Positions 58,377-64,000 of a stretch of 64,000 nucleotides of DNA are shown one piece after another. Source of the DNA: Massilia phosphatilytica (lineage in GTDB: Bacteria; Pseudomonadota; Gammaproteobacteria; Burkholderiales; Burkholderiaceae_D); the NCBI RefSeq assembly GCF_002968015.1, contig NZ_PUIP01000012.1:62001-126000 (forward strand), written 5' to 3'. Both the position numbers and the translations under genes were made by a program. The notes beneath the pieces are model-generated. The model worked only from the letters and a program-made list of their open reading frames with translations. It ran no database searches and was not told the origin of the DNA. The first letter of the stretch is position 1, and each line of letters opens with the position of its first letter.

Positions 58377-59444
58377 TCAGAAGGTGTAGCCGACCTGCGG
58401 CGCCTTGTCCTCGAGCGCGTCGAGCAGGCGCAGGAGCGGCTTGAGTTCGGTGTAGCGGTTGGCGGTCTTGCGCACGTAGTCCATTACCGTGGGCAGGTCG
58501 CCCATGTAGTTGGACTTGCCGTCGCGGTAGTTCAGGCGGCAGAAGATGCCGAGGATTTTCAGGTGGCGCTGCAGGGCCATGTATTCGAAGTCGCGGTAGA
58601 AGGCGTCGATGTCCGGATTCACGGGCAGGCCGACCTGCTTCGCGCTTTGCCAGTACCGCACGACCCAGTCCAGCACGAATTCCTCGTCCCACTGGATGTA
58701 GGCGTCGCGCAGCAGCGAGGCCAGGTCGTAGGTGACGGGGCCGTAGACGGCATCCTGGAAGTCCAGCACGCCCGGGTTGCCCTGGTCGAGGAACATCAGG
58801 TTGCGCGAATGGAAATCGCGGTGCATGTACACCTGCTGTTGTGCCAGCACGTTCGCCGTGATCGCCTCGAACACCTTGTCCAGCTGGGCGCGCTGGATAT
58901 CGTTCAGCTTAGTGCCCAGGTGGCGTTCGATGAACCATTCGGGGAACAGGTTCAGCTCGCGCAGCACGAACGCGCGGTCGAATTCCGGCAGCACGCCGGC
59001 CTCGCTGGCCATCTGGAACTTGATCAGGGCGTCGATGGCATCCGAGTACATGAACGGGGCGTTGTCAATGTCCAGGCGTTGCAGATACGTCGTCGTGCCG
59101 AGGTCGGACAGCAGCAGGAAGCCGGCTTCCACGTTGCGGGCCACGATGGCGGGCACGGTGACGCCGGCGTCGCGCAGCAGGCCGTCGACGTGGATGAAGG
59201 CCGGGACGTTTTCGCGCTCCGGCGGGGCGTCCATGGCGACGAGCGTATCACCCAGCTTGTCGCGTAGCGCCGGCACAACATCGAGGCGGAAGTAACGGCG
59301 GAAACTCGCATCGGCCGACGCGGGGCGCAGGCTGGCGACGTCGACCAGGTCCAGCGAGACGAGCCATTCGGTCAGCTGCGCGAGGCGGGCATCCTTGTCA
59401 GCGCTGTTGGGAACATGGGGAGCGTGTTGAGGCGAAGAAGACAT
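58377..59444 (-). CDS. amgK: N-acetylmuramate/N-acetylglucosamine anomeric kinase AmgK
   Basis: The 355-residue protein is an aminoglycoside-phosphotransferase-like kinase. It has the catalytic HRDFHSRNLMF (HxDxxxxN) at about residues 208-218 and the metal-binding LDFQDAVYGPVTYDLASLLR. AmgK phosphorylates MurNAc at the anomeric carbon, supplying MurU, whose gene is next. It heads the amgK-murU-pepP-ubiH run and diverges from lptD. The ATG at 59444 is the first with MSSSPQHAPH; the N-terminus is variable. Confidence 0.92.
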   Translation of the reverse strand: MSSSPQHAPHVPNSADKDARLAQLTEWLVSLDLVDVASLRPASADASFRRYFRLDVVPALRDKLGDTLVAMDAPPERENVPAFIHVDGLLRDAGVTVPAIVARNVEAGFLLLSDLGTTTYLQRLDIDNAPFMYSDAIDALIKFQMASEAGVLPEFDRAFVLRELNLFPEWFIERHLGTKLNDIQRAQLDKVFEAITANVLAQQQVYMHRDFHSRNLMFLDQGNPGVLDFQDAVYGPVTYDLASLLRDAYIQWDEEFVLDWVVRYWQSAKQVGLPVNPDIDAFYRDFEYMALQRHLKILGIFCRLNYRDGKSNYMGDLPTVMDYVRKTANRYTELKPLLRLLDALEDKAPQVGYTF

Positions 59445-59760
59445 GAAGCGTCCCGGTGAACGGGTTGGTGACTGGAGTTGTAGGTTTGCCCATGCAATCC
59501 GGCAGGGGCGGTTCGGGTGTAATGATACGCCATTTCCACAGGCATCGGACCATCCGGGGCAGCAGTGGGAAAGATCCCATTGTTAAAATTGTATCTATCC
59601 GTAAAAATCATTTCCCTTTGAAAATCAAAGGGTTATGGTCTGCCGTCGCGCTGCTGGAACATTACCGCTGGGCCGACTAACGCGACCGTGCCGCACGAAT
59701 TCCCCTATAATAAGGGATTCAATCCAAACAATCGCCCTCCATGGTGCAACGCGATCTTTC
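59445..59760. promoter_or_regulatory. 316-bp divergent amgK-lptD region
   Basis: A perfect TATAAT at 59706-59711 lies 50 nt before the lptD ATG and is the likely -10; no good -35 is seen. I tested for a sigma-E promoter (GGAAC at 59655-59659) and found no -10 at the right distance. No coding sequence or strong hairpin is apparent in the rest. Confidence 0.45.
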
Positions 59761-62019
59761 ATGAGCTGGATGACGGCCCTACCTTTCCCGCCGCGGCGAA
59801 TTGCCGCCGCTGTGTCCGCCCTCGTGGCCGTGGCCACGGGACCGCTGTATGCTCAGACGGCGACACCGGCGTCCCCCCGCCCCGACGAGCAGGACCTGCC
59901 GATCACGATGCGCGCCGAGGAGTTCAACGGCCGCCCGGACCGCATCCTGAACATGGCGCGCAACGTCGAGATCACGCGCGGCGCTACCGGCGTCACGGCG
60001 GACACCGCGTGCTATCGCCGCGTCGAGGACGAGGTTACGGCCGAAGGCCACATCACGATGTGGCGCTTCGGCGACCGCTACAAGGGCGACGCCCTGCAGC
60101 TGAACCTGGAAACGGGTAAAGGCTGGGTGCTGCACCCGGAATACCGCCTCGCGTTGAACAATGCACAGGGCAAGGCGCAGCGCATCAACTTCCTCGGCGA
60201 GGACCAGGCCGTTGTCGTCGACGGCACGTACAGCACGTGCGAAGGGCCCGATCCGGACTGGTATTTGAAGTCGAGCACCCTGCGCCTGGACCAGGGCCGC
60301 GACGTCGGCACGGCCGGCAAGACGATCATCTATTTCAAGGGCGTGCCCATCATCGGCACGCCGGCGCTGTCGTTCTCGCTGTCCGGCGCGCGCCGCTCCG
60401 GCTGGCTGCCGCCCACGCTCGGCGCCGGGTCCAAGGGCTCGGCCGAGCTGATGGTGCCGTATTACTTCAACATCGCGCCAAACCGCGACCTGACGCTGTT
60501 CCCGCGCTACATCTTCGCGCGCGGCCTGCAGCTGGGCGCGACGGGGCGCTACCTGGGCGAGACGGACCGCGGTCCGTACCATGGCGAGACGCACGTCGAA
60601 TACCTGGCCAACGACCGGCTGGCGCACCGCGACCGCTGGTGGGTCGACACGCTGCACAACCAGTTCCTGGCGCCCAACTGGACGTTCGGCTGGAATGCGC
60701 ACGCGGCGTCCGACAACGAATACCCGTCCGACTTTTCGCGCACCGTCGCGGCCAGTGCGGAGCGCCAGCTGCTGCGCGAGCTGCGCACCGACTACTACGG
60801 CAAGTACTGGAACCTGACGGCGCGCGTGCAGAGCTACCAGGTGCTGCAGGACCCGGGCGCCGTCGCGAATCCGGACCTGACCGTGGCGACGCCGTACAAC
60901 CGCCTGCCGACGATTAACTTCCACGCTGGCCGCTACGACGTGCTGGGCGGCTTCGACTGGGCGGTGGACGCGGAAGCGACGCGCTTCACGCACCCGGACG
61001 ACAAGCAGGTGCAGGGCGACCGCGCGAACATGGTGGCGCAGGTGAGCTATCCGTGGGTGCATCCGGGCTGGTTCATCACGCCCAAGCTGATGCTGCACGC
61101 GACGCAGTACAACCTCACGCATAACGTGAACACCGACGACAAGATCTCGCGCGTGCTGCCCACGGTCTCGCTGGACAGCGGTCTCGTGTTCGAGCGCAAG
61201 TCGTCGCTGTTCGGGCCGGACGGCACGCAGACGCTGGAGCCACGCCTGTTCTACGTGCGCACGCCGTACAAGAAACAGGACGACATCCCCAATTTCGACA
61301 CGGGGGTGGCGGGCTTCAACTACGCCCAGCTGTTCACGGAAAACCGCTTCGTCGGCGCCGACAAGGTCTCCGATGCGAACCAGCTGACGGCGGCGATCGT
61401 GTCGCGCTTCATCGAGGCCAACGGCGCCGAGCGCCTGCGCCTCGCGGTCGGCAGCCGCTATTACTTCACCGATCCGCGCGTGCGCCTGAACGCGAACGAG
61501 CAAAGCAACCAGACCCGCTCGGACGCGCTGCTGGCGGCGTCGGGCCGCATTTCGGAGTCGTGGACCTTCGACAGCGGCGTACAATACGATGCGCAGGCGC
61601 GCAGCCTGTACAGCTCGAACGTCGGGGTGCAGTGGCAGCCGGCCCCGATGAAGGTGTTGAACGTCGAGTACCGCTTCCAGCGCGACACCTTCGGCCTCGT
61701 CAACGGCTTCCGCAACGCCGACGTCTCGGGCCAGTGGCCGTTGTCGCAGCGCTGGTATGGCCTGACCCGGGTCAGCTACTCGGTGCGTGACCGCAAGCTG
61801 CTCGAGAGCCTCGTGGGGCTCGAGTACAAGGCGGATTGCTGGGTGTTCCGCATGGGCGCACAGCGTTTCGTGACGGCCGCGCAGACCGTCTCGACGACGA
61901 GCTTCTTCCAGCTCGAGCTGAACGGCCTGTCGCGCCTGGGCTTCGGTAACGCGCTGGACACTTTCAACAAGAGCATTCCCGGCTACACCCGGCTGAACAC
62001 CAACGTCGGCCGCCCCTGA
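59761..62019 (+). CDS. lptD: LPS-assembly protein LptD
   Basis: The 752-residue outer-membrane protein has a signal peptide (RIAAAVSALVAVATGPLYAQ). An OstA-like N-domain follows (ITRGATGVTADTACYRRVED, GDALQLNLETGKG), then a beta-barrel with RRSGWLPPTLGAGSKGSAELMVPYYFNIAPN. LptD inserts lipopolysaccharide into the outer leaflet. Compared with E. coli, the C-terminal cysteine pair is a single Cys (KADCWVFRMG), while Cys in DTACYR and YSTCEGPD are present, so the disulfide pattern may be simpler. surA follows 28 nt downstream. A longer in-frame start at 59635 lies before the TATAAT box and is rejected. Confidence 0.95.
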   Translation: MSWMTALPFPPRRIAAAVSALVAVATGPLYAQTATPASPRPDEQDLPITMRAEEFNGRPDRILNMARNVEITRGATGVTADTACYRRVEDEVTAEGHITMWRFGDRYKGDALQLNLETGKGWVLHPEYRLALNNAQGKAQRINFLGEDQAVVVDGTYSTCEGPDPDWYLKSSTLRLDQGRDVGTAGKTIIYFKGVPIIGTPALSFSLSGARRSGWLPPTLGAGSKGSAELMVPYYFNIAPNRDLTLFPRYIFARGLQLGATGRYLGETDRGPYHGETHVEYLANDRLAHRDRWWVDTLHNQFLAPNWTFGWNAHAASDNEYPSDFSRTVAASAERQLLRELRTDYYGKYWNLTARVQSYQVLQDPGAVANPDLTVATPYNRLPTINFHAGRYDVLGGFDWAVDAEATRFTHPDDKQVQGDRANMVAQVSYPWVHPGWFITPKLMLHATQYNLTHNVNTDDKISRVLPTVSLDSGLVFERKSSLFGPDGTQTLEPRLFYVRTPYKKQDDIPNFDTGVAGFNYAQLFTENRFVGADKVSDANQLTAAIVSRFIEANGAERLRLAVGSRYYFTDPRVRLNANEQSNQTRSDALLAASGRISESWTFDSGVQYDAQARSLYSSNVGVQWQPAPMKVLNVEYRFQRDTFGLVNGFRNADVSGQWPLSQRWYGLTRVSYSVRDRKLLESLVGLEYKADCWVFRMGAQRFVTAAQTVSTTSFFQLELNGLSRLGFGNALDTFNKSIPGYTRLNTNVGRP

Positions 62020-62047
62020 CCGGGCCATGGACAACTAGATACCTGAA

Positions 62048-63502
62048 ATGAGTGCTTCCCTGAATATGCGTACTACCCGTCTGTCTCCGCTCCGCCCGCA
62101 CCAGATCAAGCTCGCGGCGGTGCTGCTGTGCGCCCTCGCCACGGGCGATGTCCTGGCCCAGGCCAAGCCGGCCGCCGATGCCAAGCCGGCAGCCGCCGCG
62201 CCGTCCACCGGAGCGCCGGCCGCGAAGCCGGGCACCGGCTTCCTGCCGCCCGCGTCGAGCAGCGCCCACGTCATCGATTCCGTGTACGTGATCGTCAACG
62301 ATGAAGTCATCACCAAGCGCGAAGTCGAGCAGCGCATGGCCGAGATCGCGCAGCGCCTGAAGGCGCAGGGCGCCCAGATGCCGGCCGAGGAAGACCTGCG
62401 CCGCCAGGTCGTCGAGGCCATGATCACCGAACGCGCCCAGCTCCAGCTGGCCAAGGAAATGGGCGTGCGCGTCGACGACACGACGCTCGACCGCGCCATC
62501 GGCCGCATCGCCGAGAACCAGAAGATGACCGTGCAGGACATGCGCAACGCGATGGAGAAGGACGGCCTGCCGTTCTCCCAGTTCCGCGAGCAGATCCGCA
62601 ACGAGATCATGATGCAGCGCCTGATCGAGCACGAAGTCGACAGCAAGATCCAGGTCACCGACGCCGAGATCGACACGTACATGGCCGCCGAAAAGGCCGC
62701 CGCCGCCGACCGCGTGGAGATGGACATTTCCCAGATCCTCGTGCGCATCCCGGAAAACGCGTCGCCCGAACAGATCGCCGCCCGCAAGGCGCGCGCCGAC
62801 GAAGTCGCGCGCCAGCTGCGCACCGGCGCCGATTTCGCCAAGATGGCCGCCACGTATTCCGATTCGCCGGACGCGCTGAAAGGCGGCTCCGTCGGCTGGC
62901 GCGACCCGGACCGCCTGCCCCCGATCTTCGCGAGCGAACTGCACAAGCTGAAGCCGGGCCAGGTGACGCCGGTGATCCGCACCAACGTCGGTTTCCACAT
63001 CATCAAGCTCGTCGACCAGCGCAAGCTGGCGGACGCGCAGAAGGCCGACCAGGCCGTCGTGCAGCAGACGCACGCGCGCCACATCCTGCTGAAGATCACC
63101 CCGACGCAGAACGAGGACGACGCCCGCAAGAAGCTCGCCGAGATCAAGCAGAAGATCGACAGCAAGCAGGCGACCTTCGAAGACATGGCACGCCAGTACT
63201 CGAACGACGGCTCGGCCTCCAAGGGCGGCGACCTGGGCTGGCTGTACCCGGGCGATGCGATGCCGGAATTCGAAAACCCGATGAATGCGCTGAAGCCGGG
63301 TGAAGTGTCCGACGTCATCAAGACCCCGCTGGGCCTGCACCTGGTCCAGGTCGTCGAGCGCAAGTCGGAAGACGTGTCGAAGGAGAAGGAACGCTCGGCC
63401 GCACGCCAGGTTCTGACCGACCGCAAGCGCCAGGAAGCGCTGGAAGACTGGAGCCGCCAGGTCCGCGACCGCGCCTACGTCGAGTTCCGCGAGGACAAAT
63501 AA
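62048..63502 (+). CDS. surA: Periplasmic peptidyl-prolyl isomerase SurA
   Basis: The 484-residue protein has a signal peptide, then a linker rich in Ala, Pro and Lys (residues about 38-65). The SurA chaperone core (SVYVIVNDEVITKREVEQRM) and two parvulin domains follow (SQILVRIPENAS to VGFHIIKLVD; ARHILLKITPTQ to LGLHLVQVVER). It folds outer-membrane proteins, including LptD, whose gene precedes it. Its TAA overlaps the pdxA ATG by one base. An in-frame ATG at 62066 is a possible alternative start. Confidence 0.96.
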   Translation: MSASLNMRTTRLSPLRPHQIKLAAVLLCALATGDVLAQAKPAADAKPAAAAPSTGAPAAKPGTGFLPPASSSAHVIDSVYVIVNDEVITKREVEQRMAEIAQRLKAQGAQMPAEEDLRRQVVEAMITERAQLQLAKEMGVRVDDTTLDRAIGRIAENQKMTVQDMRNAMEKDGLPFSQFREQIRNEIMMQRLIEHEVDSKIQVTDAEIDTYMAAEKAAAADRVEMDISQILVRIPENASPEQIAARKARADEVARQLRTGADFAKMAATYSDSPDALKGGSVGWRDPDRLPPIFASELHKLKPGQVTPVIRTNVGFHIIKLVDQRKLADAQKADQAVVQQTHARHILLKITPTQNEDDARKKLAEIKQKIDSKQATFEDMARQYSNDGSASKGGDLGWLYPGDAMPEFENPMNALKPGEVSDVIKTPLGLHLVQVVERKSEDVSKEKERSAARQVLTDRKRQEALEDWSRQVRDRAYVEFREDK

Positions 63503-64000
63503 TGGGCGCGAGCCCACGCCCCACGCTGGCCTCGAGCCCACGCCCCACGCTGGCGATCACGGTCGGCGAGCCGGCCGGCATCGGTCCGGAGATCTCGATC
63601 CGCGCCGCGTGGGCGCTGCGCGGCGATGCCCGCTGCGTGCTCGTGGGCGATGCCGCCTTTTTGTCCCTCACGGCCAGCCTGATCGATCCGTCGATCCGCC
63701 TGTCCGCGATCTCCACCCTGGCGCTGCGCCACAGCGGCCTGCCGCACTTCGGCCCGGACATCATCCCCGTCGTCGATGTGCCGCTCGATGCCCACGTCGT
63801 GCCGGGCAAGCTGGATGCCGCCAACGGCCGCGCCGTGCTGGCCACGCTCGATCTCGCGATCGAGGGTACCCGGGCCGGCTGGTGGGACGCCATCGTCACG
63901 GCGCCGCTGCAGAAGAGCACCATCAACGATGCGGGCGTCGCGTTTTCCGGCCACACGGAATACCTGGCCGAGAAGACGAACACGCCCAAGGTCGTCATGA
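63502..64000 (+). CDS. pdxA: 4-hydroxythreonine-4-phosphate dehydrogenase, N-terminal part (cut by window end)
   Basis: The first 166 residues are present. They show LAITVGEPAGIGPEISIRAA (family GDPAGIGPE with Glu for Asp), IVTAPLQKSTI and FSGHTEYLAE. PdxA oxidises 4-phosphohydroxy-threonine in pyridoxal phosphate synthesis. The ATG at 63502 overlaps the surA stop. The first 17 codons contain a 24-bp tandem duplication, so the N-terminus reads SPRPTLA twice. The rest of the gene is beyond 64000. Confidence 0.94.
   Translation, partial: MGASPRPTLASSPRPTLAITVGEPAGIGPEISIRAAWALRGDARCVLVGDAAFLSLTASLIDPSIRLSAISTLALRHSGLPHFGPDIIPVVDVPLDAHVVPGKLDAANGRAVLATLDLAIEGTRAGWWDAIVTAPLQKSTINDAGVAFSGHTEYLAEKTNTPKVVM
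63509..63554 (+). repeat. 24-bp-period tandem duplication at the pdxA 5' end
   Basis: The same 22 bases occur at 63509-63530 and 63533-63554, so the period is 24 bp and the reading frame is kept. It is the signature of replication slippage. The duplicated residues are SPRPTLA. Confidence 0.9.

Noticed and set aside
59650..59690. Possible sigma-E promoter for lptD
   Set aside because: GGAAC is present but no TCTAA-like -10 lies at the required 15-17 bp; the TATAAT at 59706 is a better candidate.
1..64000. tRNA, rRNA, prophage or integrative element
   Set aside because: I found no cloverleaf-like sequence, rRNA conserved segment, integrase, phage structural gene or att-like repeat pair in the window.

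Overview
The window is about 64 kb of GC-rich chromosome with dense, mostly housekeeping gene content. Several things point to a betaproteobacterium of the Oxalobacteraceae, close to Massilia, Telluria or Duganella: the lptD-surA-pdxA block next to amgK-murU-pepP-ubiH, the split pntAA/pntAB/pntB transhydrogenase, a nudJ-mnmA pair, a hmp-nsrR unit, PEP-CTERM-like sorting signals and TonB-dependent receptor sugar uptake. The assignment is by inference from gene content; there is no rRNA or tRNA in the window to test it.

Layout. 1-6.5 kb: arginine succinyltransferase catabolism (astB end, a 180-kDa-class NAD-glutamate dehydrogenase, astE). 6.6-10.5 kb: old-yellow-enzyme reductase, a repeat-rich lipoprotein, and the nitric oxide module hmp/nsrR with two NsrR-type palindromes. 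10.6-18.1 kb: amino acid permease, two peptidases (proline iminopeptidase-like and S46 dipeptidyl-peptidase), an orphan class V aminotransferase and a phospholipase D/cardiolipin synthase-like protein. 18.1-22 kb: stress and envelope genes, including a protein built on four exact 180-bp glycine-zipper repeats and a cytochrome b561-YceI-YceI operon. 22.2-25.7 kb: a TonB-dependent receptor and purB. 25.8-35 kb: a GST gene, then a sucrose-type locus (LacI regulator, operators, TonB receptor, amylosucrase-like GH13, fructokinase, MFS symporter, second fructokinase). 35-39.3 kb: iron storage and uptake (bfr, PepSY protein, bfd, Fur boxes, feoA, feoB, Cys-rich FeoB partner). 39.2-45 kb: DUF72 protein, an EF-hand/PEP-CTERM-like exported protein, CocE hydrolase, a remnant dispersed-repeat element and a chemoreceptor. 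45.2-50.2 kb: GST, Xni nuclease, a degenerate receiver, a divergent pair of GAF regulators (HTH-GAF and GAF-GGDEF-EAL) and cheW. 50.3-55.1 kb: mnmA, nudJ and the transhydrogenase operon. 55.1-64 kb: amgK-murU-pepP-ubiH on the minus strand, then lptD-surA-pdxA on the plus strand, with pdxA cut by the window end.

How they fit together. The window mixes carbon and nitrogen scavenging (arginine, peptides, sucrose), envelope biogenesis and recycling (LptD, SurA, AmgK/MurU, PLD), redox and iron balance (transhydrogenase, Hmp, Feo/Bfr) and signalling (MCP, CheW, GAF proteins). I see no CRISPR array, prophage, intact transposon or defence island. The most unusual items are the 180-bp repeat protein, the divergent GAF pair flanked by an inverted repeat, the sucrose locus with a shortened GH13 enzyme and paired fructokinases, the remnant repeat element at 42.8-43.0 kb, and four convergent gene pairs whose stop codons abut with no spacer.
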